DNA of 64,000 nt from CAJXNP01 sp050305935 (GCA_050305935.1 JBNLGG010000014.1:9114-73113); one strand, 5' to 3'; positions 44,675-53,472 are shown, counted from the first letter of the stretch. Numbers and translations: made by a program. Notes: generated by a model not told the origin, from the sequence alone.

Positions 44675-45433
44675 ATGCTGACAAAGAGAATAATACCTTG
44701 CCTGGATGTTAAGGAAGGCCGCACGGTAAAAGGGGTGAACTTTGTAAACCTGCGTGATGCCGGCGACGCTGTAGAGCTGGGAGCAGCGTATGCAGAACAG
44801 GGGGCAGATGAATTGGTTTTTCTGGATATAACAGCTACGGTGGAAAAGAGAAAAACACTGGTAGATCTGGTTCGAAACGTTGCCCGGCAAATTAATATTC
44901 CCTTTACGGTAGGTGGAGGAATATCATCAATAGAGGATGCCTCGGCAGTTTTAAATGCAGGTGCCGATAAAGTTTCCATCAATTCGGCAGCCGTTAAAAA
45001 TCCAAAACTGGTAGATGATTTGGCAAGGGAATTTGGTAGCCAGTTTGTAGTGGTAGCTATTGATACCAAGCATGTTGACGGATTGAATTTTGTTCACACA
45101 CACGGTGGTAGAACGGCTACAGAGATCAAAACGGAACCCTGGGCAAAGGAAGTGCAGGAGCGCGGGGCAGGTGAAATATTATTGACGTCCATGGATCATG
45201 ATGGTACCAAAGCCGGGTTTGCCAATGAATTGACATCGGCTATTTCAAAGGCTTTACACATTCCGGTCATTGCCTCAGGTGGGGCTGGAACTAAGGAGCA
45301 TTTTGTGGACGTTTTTACAAAGGGGGCGGCGGACGCTGCCCTGGCAGCAAGTATCTTTCATTTTGGTGAGATACCTGTGCCCGAACTAAAACAATACCTT
45401 GCAGAAAAGGGTATTGTAATGAGAATTGAATAA
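44675..45433 (+). CDS. hisF: Imidazole glycerol phosphate synthase cyclase subunit HisF
   Basis: HisF combines PRFAR with ammonia from HisH to give IGP and AICAR. The 252-residue barrel starts 'MLTKRIIPCLDVKEGRTVKG' (catalytic Asp11). It contains 'FLDITATVEKRKTLVDLV', 'PFTVGGGISSIEDA', the second Asp in 'VVVAIDTKHVDG', and 'IPVIASGGAGTKEHF'. It follows hisA by 2 bp; a 97-bp gap separates it from hisIE. Confidence 0.97.
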   Translation: MLTKRIIPCLDVKEGRTVKGVNFVNLRDAGDAVELGAAYAEQGADELVFLDITATVEKRKTLVDLVRNVARQINIPFTVGGGISSIEDASAVLNAGADKVSINSAAVKNPKLVDDLAREFGSQFVVVAIDTKHVDGLNFVHTHGGRTATEIKTEPWAKEVQERGAGEILLTSMDHDGTKAGFANELTSAISKALHIPVIASGGAGTKEHFVDVFTKGAADAALAASIFHFGEIPVPELKQYLAEKGIVMRIE

Positions 45434-45530
45434 TTTTGAGCTGCATTTGGCTAATGCTTTTTGGGGTTGCTAACGATATGAGGCAAACAGATATTAAATA
45501 CTAGCCGCCTAATGCAAAAAAAAACAAATA

Positions 45531-46124
45531 ATGAATATTGATTTTCAAAAAGCAGGTGGACTTGTTCCCGCCGTCATTCAGGATGAAAAAACTGCCAAAG
45601 TGTTAATGGTGGGCTTTATGAATGAAGAGGCATTAAACAAAACCACCACGGAAGGAAAGGTGACTTTTTTCAGTCGGACGAAACAACGGCTTTGGACAAA
45701 GGGAGAAACTTCCGGAAATTTTTTATTGGTGAAAAAGATAATCCAGGATTGTGACAATGATACATTGTTAATAAAAGCAGAACCCATCGGGCCAACCTGT
45801 CACACCGGATCAGATACTTGCTTTAACGAGGAGAATAAGCCCAATGTGTTGTTTTTAGAATACCTTCAACAAGTCATCGCAGATAGAAAAAATTCTACCG
45901 TTGATAAATCTTATACCAAATCGCTATTTGAAAAAGGCATCAATAAGATCGCCCAAAAGGTAGGGGAAGAAGCTGTGGAGACGGTGATTGAAGCAAAAGA
46001 TGATAACAGCGACCTTTTTAAAAACGAAGTAGCTGATCTGCTTTTTCATTTGCTGGTGCTGCTGGAAGCCAAGAATTTCCATATCGATGACATCATGGCG
46101 GTGCTTGCTGAGCGGCATAAGTAA
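45531..46124 (+). CDS. hisI: Bifunctional phosphoribosyl-AMP cyclohydrolase / phosphoribosyl-ATP pyrophosphatase HisIE
   Basis: This is a fusion catalysing steps 2 and 3 of histidine synthesis. The N-terminal HisI domain has 'VLMVGFMNEEALNKT', 'TFFSRTKQRLWTKGETSGN', and the metal-binding 'DCDNDTLLIKAEPIGPTCHT'. The C-terminal HisE domain (from about residue 105) has 'KVGEEAVETVIEAKDDN' and 'NEVADLLFHLLVLLEAKN'. Its 197 residues suit the fused form. It is the last gene of the his run. Confidence 0.96.
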   Translation: MNIDFQKAGGLVPAVIQDEKTAKVLMVGFMNEEALNKTTTEGKVTFFSRTKQRLWTKGETSGNFLLVKKIIQDCDNDTLLIKAEPIGPTCHTGSDTCFNEENKPNVLFLEYLQQVIADRKNSTVDKSYTKSLFEKGINKIAQKVGEEAVETVIEAKDDNSDLFKNEVADLLFHLLVLLEAKNFHIDDIMAVLAERHK

Positions 46125-46165
46125 TAGCGATTGGTAGTAAAAATTCCCCGGTCGATTAAGAATGG

Positions 46166-46324
46166 TTACTCCGCGCACTTACCTGTCGTGTACCTGTCTA
46201 TTCCATAGCCTTCTGCCTCGTACGAGTTGGAGTAGCTTTTTCCGTTGCATCCGGATATTGGTTTGTAGATTTGCGGACAGGCACGTCCAGATTGATAGGC
46301 AGTTTTTTTTACAAAAATCACCAT
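46166..46324 (-). pseudogene. Remnant of a Kazal-type serine-protease-inhibitor domain gene
   Basis: A 52-codon minus-strand frame ends in ACPQIYKPISGCNGKSYSNS, then YEAEGYGIDRYTTGKC. This follows the bacterial Kazal pattern CPxIYxPVCGCxGKTYxNxCxAExxGI...TxGxC. Two cysteines are lost (PVC to PIS, NxC to NSY). Just upstream the expected 'PINLD' lead-in sits in another frame, so there is also a frameshift, and no signal peptide is found. I read it as a decayed secreted protease inhibitor. A short intact protein with altered disulfides cannot be excluded. Confidence 0.6.
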
Positions 46325-46453
46325 CTTCCTGGCACAAACCAAAAATCATTGCTCTGATTTTCACGAATTGTTTTACATCAAGCACCTGATCTGATACATC
46401 CTTTGCCATGTAGTTTTAGTGCTGTACTTACTCTGGGATTAATGAGACCAAGG

Positions 46454-46777
46454 TTACTGGTAAAGCCTAATGTATGTCGGATTACACTCTTGATCAATAA
46501 TCTCCAAAATGAGCGGCCTTCCATCCCTGTTCTCATGAAGGTAGATTTCTGAGGGAGAATTGACTTTGTGCCGAAATGTCTGAATGTCATCGTACAATTG
46601 GATCTCCATTTCCTCCTCATCCTTTTCCGGATTATAGTAGATCTTTTTTAAACGCTTATTTTCTACCACTCGCAATCCCTGAGAAGCTATGGAAGCAAGA
46701 CGGCCCTGGTTGCCATAAGAAAACACGAGAAGTTGTTCCTGCCAGTCTGTAATCGGGATTTGTTTTTTGGTGCTCAT
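46454..46777 (-). CDS. Small protein resembling DUF5335
   Basis: This 107-residue soluble protein has no signal or membrane segment. The order 'ITDWQEQLLVFSYGNQGRLA', a VVENKRLKKIYYNPEKDEEE segment, 'FRHKVNSPSEIYLHENRDG' and 'LILEIIDQE...YIRLY' resembles the DUF5335 family as I remember it. Function is unknown. It stands alone in a region of remnants and repeats upstream of the SDR gene. The match is by eye only. Confidence 0.6.
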   Translation of the reverse strand: MSTKKQIPITDWQEQLLVFSYGNQGRLASIASQGLRVVENKRLKKIYYNPEKDEEEMEIQLYDDIQTFRHKVNSPSEIYLHENRDGRPLILEIIDQECNPTYIRLYQ

Positions 46778-47193
46778 GATCGCTTGTTTTTGTGTGTATA
46801 AATAGTTTTAAATGCAAGTCACAAGTTGCTATCCGGAAGACGTCGAACACGACATTTCTAAAGTACCAAATTTTAACTTATAATGTTATACTTGTGGTAT
46901 TAATTTTTATAAAAAAAGTATATAAAAGGCTGTTTTGTGTGTTATGGGTATGTTTGGCGACAAAATTAAAAGTAAAAAATACCGTTATTTAATTGATTGG
47001 TATTTGTGAAAAAAATAAGAAGGAATTTGCCCGGATTAGACAGTCGACCCACCACCTTAAATGGACGAATCAGCCATTTCTAAGGAAGATATTTTTTTTT
47101 CTTCGTTTCAATGAACTTACTTTCAGTTGGATCAAGGTAGCTTTTTTCAGGCCGCCAGCATCGAGGACAAACTTCTGAAAAACCACATAAGGA
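46778..47193. other. AT-rich intergenic stretch with a repeat-like segment
   Basis: About 415 bp has no convincing gene on either strand. The segment at 47043-47070 (GTCGACCCACCACC...GGACGA) weakly resembles the hairpin repeats at 51548 and 52518 and may be a diverged copy. Confidence 0.4.
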
Positions 47194-47460
47194 TCAACCA
47201 TCCATACTTCTTAGGGTATGTTTTCCTGTGGTAATATTTTTATGTATAGATTGCTTTTTTCTGATGTGGTCGGTCACAGAATTGTTCCACCAGTCAGGGT
47301 ATTCCCGGTTCGGCATGGAGTCATCTTCATGGATATTGATGATCGGTGGCACTTCATTGTCGATTGTAATGGCATACTTTAAAAGCAGGCCGTTGTATTC
47401 CTCAATGATCCGTTCTGCATCCTGGAAATTGGTAAGGCTGTAAGTGTCGGGTTTGAGCAT
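47194..47460 (-). CDS. Hypothetical small protein
   Basis: This 88-residue frame begins MLKPDTYSLTNFQDAERIIE and contains 'LLLKYAITIDNEVPPIINIH' and 'YPDWWNNSVTDHIRKKQ'. There is no signal peptide, membrane segment or motif I recognise. Composition looks protein-like (acidic and aromatic residues, ATG start), and it is on the same strand as the SDR gene upstream. It may be a real small gene or the remains of a longer one. Confidence 0.4.
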   Translation of the reverse strand: MLKPDTYSLTNFQDAERIIEEYNGLLLKYAITIDNEVPPIINIHEDDSMPNREYPDWWNNSVTDHIRKKQSIHKNITTGKHTLRSMDG

Positions 47461-47635
47461 CTCAGGTGTCCTTCGCGGGCAGTATTTGGTATAGGGGCAA
47501 TCAGTTCCGATATTTCTATGGCGTGTTTTTTACTAAATTGCTGTTCAACCCAATCTTTGTACTAAGCAGGCAGATCAGAGATTTCCAGGCTGGTCTATTA
47601 ATACGAATGAATTCTCAGTCTGGACTACAAAATCA

Positions 47636-49186
47636 TCACCAGTCAATAGGCCGGTAGTCCTTCAGGAATTTCCCACACCAGTGCTTGCCCGTATTGATAC
47701 CATCAAAAAGTGGATCCAGCACACGGGCAGCGCCGTCAACGATATCAAGCGGAGGCTGAAAATCGTGGAGCTCCTCCTTGCGCCGGGCCAGCTCAGCTGG
47801 GTCTTCATCCGTCACCCAGCCCGTGTCTACGGCATTGGTGTAAATGCCATACTTTGCAAAGTCTGAGGCAGCAGTATGCGTCATCATGTTAAGAGCTGCC
47901 TTAGCCATGTTGGTATGCGGATGGCGGTCTTCTTTGTGGAAACGGTGGAACTTACCCTCCATGGCAGACACGTTGATGATGTGCTTCTTGCCCGTGTTTT
48001 CCTTTTTCATAAGGTTTACCAGTCGGTTGCACAGCACGAAGGGGGCGACGGAATTGACCAACTGCACTTCCAACATTTCGGTCGTATTGATTTCACCCAG
48101 CTTCAGCCGCCAGCTATTGGTTTTTCTTAAATCAACTTGTTGCAGGTCGGCATCCAACTTCCCTTCCGGGAACACCTCTTCAGCGGAGAGCGAATTGTCA
48201 ATAGAGTAGGGGATCTGCGATAACTTTGCAGAGGCGCTCAGCCCGATGCCCAACTGCTTTCCATGCCAGGCGACGGGCAGGTTTTTGTTTTCACCAAATG
48301 CAGCACTCAGGGTTCTCAACTCGTGGAGACAGGCATTGTGATCGGCGAGAAGCAAGTTTGCGTATGGCGGCAATTCTGTGGGAAGGCATTCCTCATTAGG
48401 TATAAGGTGCTGGTAAAATCCCGCAGGCCGCCTGACGGTCTGTGCGGCATTGTTGATCAGGATGTCCAGGCGATCATATCGCTGTTCAATGAAATTGCAA
48501 AAAATCTCTACGCTGGGGATATGCCTGAGATCGAGGCCATGGATTTTAAGTCGATGGCCCCAGGTTTCGAAATCATCTTCTTTGGCGAATCGCAAGGCTG
48601 CGTCTACCGGAAACCTCGTCGTGGCAATGACCGTCGCTCCCGCACGAAGCATCATCAGTGTGATGTGGTACCCGATCTTTAATCGCGAACCTGTCACCAG
48701 GGCCACCTGGCCTGTCAGGTCAGCAGTTTGAAATCGCTTGGCATAGTTAAAATCCCCACACTCCTTGCACATTGTGTCGTAAAAGTGGTGCAGACGATTA
48801 TAAACTTTTTTACACACGTAGCAGTTTCTGGGTGAAGCCAGCTCGACTTCTTTTTCAGCTTCTGCACCCGTCAGTGCAATCATCTTTGGGGCAATAAAGA
48901 CGGACGCTTCCCGGGCGCTGCGTATGCCCGTGCCATTTCTTGCCTGCTTGTCGCGGTTTCGGACTTCCCTTCTCATCGCTTTTTTGGCCTCCCTCTTGCG
49001 TCGCGAAAATTCCTCCCTGCTGGGCCTGGAGAACATCCCTGCCGCTTTGATCAATGCCAGGCGTTGATCTTTTGGGATTTGAAAAATTCGATTGGTATCG
49101 GCATTTAGCGCCTCTAAAATGGAGATGCATTGGGTGATCTGCTCCGGAGTCAATGACGCTCCCTCCTCTTCCTGGTTCTTCGACAT
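47636..49186 (-). CDS. Atypical short-chain dehydrogenase/reductase with N-terminal helical and zinc-ribbon-like extension
   Basis: The protein has 516 residues; the ATG at 49186 (MSKNQEEEGASL) is preferred over the longer frame. Residues about 1-130 are helical and highly charged. A possible zinc site follows (CYVCKKVYNRLHHF then MCKECGDF). The SDR Rossmann domain begins 'QVALVTGSRLKIGYHITLMM', with the cofactor loop reading TGSRLKIG and the structural 'LDILINNAAQTVRRP'. The catalytic Ser is in 'INVSAMEGKFHRF'. The YxxxK motif reads TNMAK ('HPHTNMAKAALNMM'), so the active-site Tyr is Thr. Substrate is unknown. Confidence 0.83.
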   Translation of the reverse strand: MSKNQEEEGASLTPEQITQCISILEALNADTNRIFQIPKDQRLALIKAAGMFSRPSREEFSRRKREAKKAMRREVRNRDKQARNGTGIRSAREASVFIAPKMIALTGAEAEKEVELASPRNCYVCKKVYNRLHHFYDTMCKECGDFNYAKRFQTADLTGQVALVTGSRLKIGYHITLMMLRAGATVIATTRFPVDAALRFAKEDDFETWGHRLKIHGLDLRHIPSVEIFCNFIEQRYDRLDILINNAAQTVRRPAGFYQHLIPNEECLPTELPPYANLLLADHNACLHELRTLSAAFGENKNLPVAWHGKQLGIGLSASAKLSQIPYSIDNSLSAEEVFPEGKLDADLQQVDLRKTNSWRLKLGEINTTEMLEVQLVNSVAPFVLCNRLVNLMKKENTGKKHIINVSAMEGKFHRFHKEDRHPHTNMAKAALNMMTHTAASDFAKYGIYTNAVDTGWVTDEDPAELARRKEELHDFQPPLDIVDGAARVLDPLFDGINTGKHWCGKFLKDYRPIDW

Positions 49187-49660
49187 ATTTACTTTTTCGA
49201 GCGGCAAAATTAGCAATAAAATCAATCGAAAAATTTACGGAAGACATCAAATCTTTTGGGTGGTGGCGGGTGCCCACTTCAGTTTACGCTGGCAGGATGG
49301 CAACTCGCTTGTCGAAAATTTTCTTTTTAAGGCTTGATTCAATCCATTTCCTGATTTTATAAAAGGGCAATAGTCATTCCGCGACTTAAATCACAAGCTC
49401 ATATTTTAATTTTCTTCAACCCGTATGTCTAATCCATTGAGTAAGAGTGTCAAACGTATGTGGATAAAGGTCTTGTGAGTCAAAAGTGTCGTATGGACGG
49501 AATAATCACGATTCTAATATGTTGATGCCTAAACCCCTGTCCTGCCTCCAGATTTTCAATCAATACCTGGTGAATTTCAAGGGCTTAATTAATCGAAGTC
49601 ATTTTAAGTCATTCCTGAATTTTTCTTCAATATGTATTCTGCCAGTTGGATACACCAAAA
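49187..49660. other. Intergenic region between AraC regulator and SDR genes
   Basis: About 470 bp without a supported gene, RNA or clear repeat. Frames open here are short and show no recognisable motif. Confidence 0.5.
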
Positions 49661-50557
49661 CTATCCATTCCTGAATTTCATCGGGCTTAGCTGCATATGT
49701 TTTTTAAAGAAATTATTGAAATGCGTTGCTTCGGTAAAGCCCAGGGCATAGGCAATTTCAGACACATACCAGGCAGTTTGTTTGAGGAGGATTTTGGCTT
49801 CCTGCAAAATCCGGTCTGAGATTAACTGCGTTGTGGTTTTGTCGGTATTTTCCTTTACAGCGCGGTTAAGATGATTGACATGGACAGTCAGTTTTTCCGC
49901 AAACTCAGATGCCGAGCGGAGGCCTACACTGGTGTGGGTTTCGTCAATGGGAAATTGCCTTTCCAGCAACTCCATAAAGAGCATGGCAATCCTGCGGGTG
50001 GCATTAACAGGCCGGGCATCCAATTGCAGCGATGGCTCCAGTTTTAATGCATAGTGGAGCAATTCAAATATCTGGTTCCTCACCATGTCAAACTTGTACT
50101 TGTAGCTGGAGTTAAACTCTGATTTCATCCGCACAAAAATTTCCTGTACCTCTGCGGTCTGTTCATCTGTCAACTCGAATGCGTGGTGCCCATCTGGCTG
50201 GAATACTTCATATTGGCTGAATTTGCCAAATTCACTAAAGAAACCGGGACTGAAAATGCTATAAACCCCTTCCCTGATTCCGTCCAGATGTTCCCATTTG
50301 TAGGGAATGAGTGGATTGGAAAAGCACAATGCTTGCTCCTTAATTTCAACGACCTTGTCAGCATAATGCACCCGGCTATTCCCTTTTACAAGAATGACTT
50401 TGTAAAAGTCGCGACGGCGGTAGGGCACCGTTGCGTTTGGATCCTTGAAACGCCTCATGTCAAACATATTGAAATGCCCGATGTCGTTACGGACATTCTC
50501 GGGTATCCAGTCAAACTTTCTTTTGTAAAACTCTTCAAGTGATTCGACACTATTCAT
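49661..50557 (-). CDS. AraC-family transcriptional regulator
   Basis: This 298-residue regulator has an N-terminal cupin-like sensor domain ('VHYADKVVEIKEQALCFSNP') and a C-terminal AraC DNA-binding domain with two helix-turn-helix motifs. The second is 'QTAWYVSEIAYALGFTEATH', followed by 'FNNFFKKHMQLSPMKFR'. The first lies around 'SASEFAEKLTVHVNHLNRAV'. The frame extends 27 codons further upstream, but ATG 50557 (MNSVESLEEFYKRKF) fits homologue starts. Targets are not evident. A putative outer-membrane protein gene is 58 bp upstream on the same strand. Confidence 0.9.
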   Translation of the reverse strand: MNSVESLEEFYKRKFDWIPENVRNDIGHFNMFDMRRFKDPNATVPYRRRDFYKVILVKGNSRVHYADKVVEIKEQALCFSNPLIPYKWEHLDGIREGVYSIFSPGFFSEFGKFSQYEVFQPDGHHAFELTDEQTAEVQEIFVRMKSEFNSSYKYKFDMVRNQIFELLHYALKLEPSLQLDARPVNATRRIAMLFMELLERQFPIDETHTSVGLRSASEFAEKLTVHVNHLNRAVKENTDKTTTQLISDRILQEAKILLKQTAWYVSEIAYALGFTEATHFNNFFKKHMQLSPMKFRNG

Positions 50558-50615
50558 TATGAGTAATTTACAATTTTCAAACAAGCAGGTCAATCTGTTT
50601 GCCAGTTTGAAGCTC

Positions 50616-51401
50616 TTATTGTTTTTTAGTGAATTCATTTCTAAAAGAATAGATCAGGCTAACATTCCACACAAAATCTTCTGTTGGAATTTCATTGTTT
50701 GCTTCCATCGAAATATTCATCATGCTTGCAATGGAAATGGGCAACTTTTTGTGGCTCAGGGTAAGATTTTGTGCTGCAAAAAATCCACTGAGGTCGTCCA
50801 TTCTGATAAAATAGAGCTGGGGATCCCATTGAAAATAGATGTTTCCTACTACTTTGACATTGCTTAAACGCATGCGTAAAGAGGTGAAATCCGTCTGTTT
50901 GGTTTGACCTTCTTTTTCAAGACCAATGCCATGGATATAGTAAGTGCCTACGCTGATTTTCTCCGAAACTTTATAGGAAATAGTTAATTCAGGAGTGCAC
51001 CACCGTTGTGTAAAGATCTGTTCATAGGTGGTTCCATTGTTTGTGACCTTCTGACGAAGAAATGAGATGGCAGGCAAATGAAGGTCGGCCTTGACTTGAA
51101 GCTTTTCGGTCTGAATAACCTTGTAACGCCAGATGAATATGAAAGACCAGGGTTTTAATCCGTCGAGGTCAAAACGGAATTGTGGGTCAAAGCTGAATTT
51201 TTTTCCTCCAACAGATAGATCGGCTATCGTTGCCGGTTTACCTAATGAAAATGTCGGGATAAAGGAGAATCCATTATTGGTGATGCTTATGTCGCCGTTG
51301 AAATGAAATATTTTTTTGACGGGCTCTTCCTGTGCGAATGAATTCAGAGAAAGGAAAATGATGACGAAGATAAAGGCAGTATTGAATAATCTTGTATTCA
51401 T
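50616..51401 (-). CDS. Secreted, probably outer-membrane beta-barrel protein of unknown family
   Basis: This 261-residue protein has a signal peptide (MNTRLFNTAFIFVIIFLSLNSFAQ). The body is rich in alternating aromatic/polar strands ('WSFIFIWRYKVIQTEKLQVK', 'ISVGTYYIHGIGLE', 'VVGNIYFQWDPQLYFI') and ends 'WNVSLIYSF', which together suggest an outer-membrane barrel. I do not recognise the family. The AraC gene lies downstream on the same strand. Confidence 0.65.
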   Translation of the reverse strand: MNTRLFNTAFIFVIIFLSLNSFAQEEPVKKIFHFNGDISITNNGFSFIPTFSLGKPATIADLSVGGKKFSFDPQFRFDLDGLKPWSFIFIWRYKVIQTEKLQVKADLHLPAISFLRQKVTNNGTTYEQIFTQRWCTPELTISYKVSEKISVGTYYIHGIGLEKEGQTKQTDFTSLRMRLSNVKVVGNIYFQWDPQLYFIRMDDLSGFFAAQNLTLSHKKLPISIASMMNISMEANNEIPTEDFVWNVSLIYSFRNEFTKKQ

Positions 51402-51547
51402 ATAAATCCTTTGTTTAAACTAGTATACAAAGTTAGTAGCCACAAAGGGGCCTTTGTAACAAAATTCAAATCGATACTTTCGAAAATCAAACAATATGCG
51501 GGTGAAAAAGTATTCGGAATTGTCGAACGCACATTAGGCTGGGATAA

Positions 51548-51578
51548 GTCGTCTGACCACTTCAAGGGGTGGGACGAC
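51548..51578. repeat. Dispersed hairpin repeat, copy 1
   Basis: GTCGTCTGACCACTTCAAG followed by GGGTGGGACGAC forms an imperfect hairpin (GTCGTC/GACGAC core), then a run of nine A from 51580. It is closely similar to the element at 52518-52547. Confidence 0.6.
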
Positions 51579-51632
51579 TAAAAAAAAACTCCCTATCAAG
51601 GCAGCTTTTTGCAAATTAAACTAGACCCTATT

Positions 51633-51893
51633 TCAATTTCTAGTGAAAGCTTCCCAGATATTTACCACCGTTGCAGACTTCGAATTTATAGTCCCGGGGG
51701 AAAGTTTTTCTTTTGGTTTGTAATTCACTTCGATCCTTTTGGATACTTCAAAATGATCTGCATTATGTGTTAAGCTGGCTGTCAGGTATAAGTCTTCGTT
51801 GCCTTCCAATACTTTCATAGTAACACGTTTGTCGTTACTGTGGGTTGATTTTCCGGCAGGATTGGTGATCACAAAGTTGACATCTTCAGCCAC
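51633..51893 (-). CDS. Hypothetical protein, possibly the C-terminal fragment of a larger secreted protein
   Basis: The 86-residue frame starts at a GTG (AEDVNFVITNPAGKSTHS...) and contains 'MKVLEGNEDLYLTASLTHNA' and 'SKRIEVNYKPKEKLSPG'. The frame is open nine codons further upstream (PEPCFDLPQN) to a stop, with no signal peptide. The beta-rich, Ig-like look and the lack of a proper start suggest a truncated remnant. I do not recognise the family. Confidence 0.35.
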   Translation of the reverse strand: MAEDVNFVITNPAGKSTHSNDKRVTMKVLEGNEDLYLTASLTHNADHFEVSKRIEVNYKPKEKLSPGTINSKSATVVNIWEAFTRN

Positions 51894-52072
51894 ATTTTGG
51901 GGAAGATCAAAGCAGGGTTCAGGTTATTATTTCTAAAGAAAAGCAGCATTTACCATCCTTCTCACTATCTGTATTTGATGTGTGAAAAGTGGCTATTGAT
52001 TTGATGCATTTTAAACAATAAAATCAAAAGAAAGTTTTATTTTAATAGCAACTTTCTAAACCAACTTAAATT

Positions 52073-52489
52073 ATGGGAATGATTAAAGAATTCAAAGAAT
52101 TTGCCATGCGAGGAAACGTTGTCGACATGGCAATCGGTATTATCATTGGCGCTGCTTTTGGAAAAATTGTATCTTCTCTGGTGGCTGACGTCGTCATGCC
52201 TCCTCTAGGCCTTTTGATAGGAGGGGTCGATTTTACAAGTTTGAAATTAACATTAAAAGAAGCTGTGGTCGATGCAAGTGGAGCTATCACTTCAGAGGGA
52301 GTCTCCATTAATTATGGCAATTTCATTCAAACGACTTTTGATTTTATCATCATTGCGTTTGCCATTTTTATGGTAGTCAAGGGCATGAATAGCATGAAAA
52401 AGAAGGAAGAGGCTGCTCCTGCTGCACCCCCTGCTCCTTCGAAGGAGGAGGTCTTGCTTGCTGAAATCAGGGATTTACTTAAGAAATAG
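52073..52489 (+). CDS. mscL: Large-conductance mechanosensitive channel MscL
   Basis: MscL releases solutes on hypo-osmotic shock. Its 138 residues have 'IKEFKEFAMRGNVVDMAIGI' (amphipathic N-helix), TM1 'IIIGAAFGKIVSSLVADVVM' with the conserved PP of 'MPPLGLLIGGVDF', TM2 'FDFIIIAFAIFMVVKGMNSM', and a C-terminal helix 'KEEVLLAEIRDLLKK' after a Pro/Ala-rich linker. It is a single-gene unit flanked by two copies of a hairpin repeat. Confidence 0.96.
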   Translation: MGMIKEFKEFAMRGNVVDMAIGIIIGAAFGKIVSSLVADVVMPPLGLLIGGVDFTSLKLTLKEAVVDASGAITSEGVSINYGNFIQTTFDFIIIAFAIFMVVKGMNSMKKKEEAAPAAPPAPSKEEVLLAEIRDLLKK

Positions 52490-52517
52490 AATTTTCCGGT
52501 TGGGATGGACTAACAAA

Positions 52518-52547
52518 GTCGTCCGATCACTTCAAGTAGTCGGACGG
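52518..52547. repeat. Dispersed hairpin repeat, copy 2
   Basis: GTCGTCCGA / TCGGACGGC pairs with one G-U around ATCACTTCAAGTAG. It shares GTCGTCnGAnCACTTCAAG with the copy at 51548-51578. It lies 29 bp after mscL but lacks a strong T-run. Confidence 0.65.
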
Positions 52548-52617
52548 CTAATTACACCCGCTCCGAGTTATACGCAAGAAACACTTAAGGACTGGCGAGG
52601 GTTATTGCAAAAAGAAC

Positions 52618-53472
52618 TCAAATCTCCAATTTGTACCCTTTACCATGGATATTGACGATTCGGATTTTCGGATCGGCTTCCAGCTTTTTTCGAAGTTTGG
52701 AGATGAATACGTCCAGGCTTCTTCCCACCAGCACACCCTCATCTTCCCAAACTTCCTTTTGCAGTTGATCGCGGCTTAGGATTTCATTCGTATTGGAAGC
52801 AAGGATTTTCAATACATGATTTTCCTTGGCTGTTAATTCGATGGATTCACCCTCGGTTTTCGACGTTTGTTTTTCTGGATAGAATTTGATTTTGCCTAAT
52901 GGAATGACCAATTCATTCCCATCTGAAACAGTTGCCTTTTTATTCTGCCTGAATAAAACAATACCAAATCCGAGACTAGCAACCAAGGAAAGTACCAGAA
53001 AGACCAGCGTGTGAACAGCTATTCTTTGTTGACTAAAAAGAATACTTATTTCATAACATTCCCTGGGCAATAACCGACCCAGGCAAGGCACCATATCTTT
53101 GGCGCTTTCCTTATATATTTCGAAGCCGTACACTACTTCTCCTGACGAGCAGTTTTTTACATTGACCAGGTATCCTCCCTGATAACCCAACTCATTCATG
53201 CTTGTTATTATCACGTTGACAAGTGTGTCCGGGACGATGGAAAAGCTATTTTCAAACCGGATGGTGAATGTGTTTTCCGCTTGCTTAAGGAGCGGAAGTA
53301 CCCGGGAGGTAGAGTCTCCCGCTTTTAACAGTAGTTGGTGTCCTACATTTCTTAGCATGATCTCCATGGAAGGATGATCCCTTTCGGTAAAGACCTTTTT
53401 GTCTTGTATAAATTTCCAGGAGAAAAACAGGAAGGCCATCAGGCTAATGAAAAAAGGTAGTTTCCATTTCAT
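52618..53472 (-). CDS. Membrane-tethered winged-helix transcriptional regulator
   Basis: This 284-residue protein combines an N-terminal membrane helix (LPFFISLMAFLFFSW), an extracytoplasmic domain of about 120 residues with a Cys pair ('VKNCSSGEVVYG', 'DMVPCLGRLLPRECYEI'), and a second membrane helix ('TLVFLVLSLVASLGFGIVLF'). It ends in a cytoplasmic OmpR/PhoB-type winged helix ('ELTAKENHVLKILASNTNEI', 'SRDQLQKEVWEDEGVLVGRS', 'VFISKLRKKLEADPKIRIVN'). This is a one-component sensor-regulator, like ToxR in concept but with the DNA-binding domain at the C-terminus. It is divergent from two small secreted-protein genes, its likely targets (inference). Confidence 0.88.
   Translation of the reverse strand: MKWKLPFFISLMAFLFFSWKFIQDKKVFTERDHPSMEIMLRNVGHQLLLKAGDSTSRVLPLLKQAENTFTIRFENSFSIVPDTLVNVIITSMNELGYQGGYLVNVKNCSSGEVVYGFEIYKESAKDMVPCLGRLLPRECYEISILFSQQRIAVHTLVFLVLSLVASLGFGIVLFRQNKKATVSDGNELVIPLGKIKFYPEKQTSKTEGESIELTAKENHVLKILASNTNEILSRDQLQKEVWEDEGVLVGRSLDVFISKLRKKLEADPKIRIVNIHGKGYKLEI

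Noticed and set aside
46179..46409. 76-codon minus-strand frame starting MAKDVSDQVLDV, as a remnant of a TPP-dependent pyruvate oxidase
   Set aside because: Only about ten N-terminal residues look similar; the rest overlaps the Kazal remnant in another frame.
51480..51580. Transposase C-terminus, from a frame reading 'FGIVERTLGWDKSSDHFKGWDD'-like residues
   Set aside because: Only a short VERTxGW match; the segment overlaps a hairpin repeat that recurs without that frame, and no transposase body or terminal inverted repeats are nearby.
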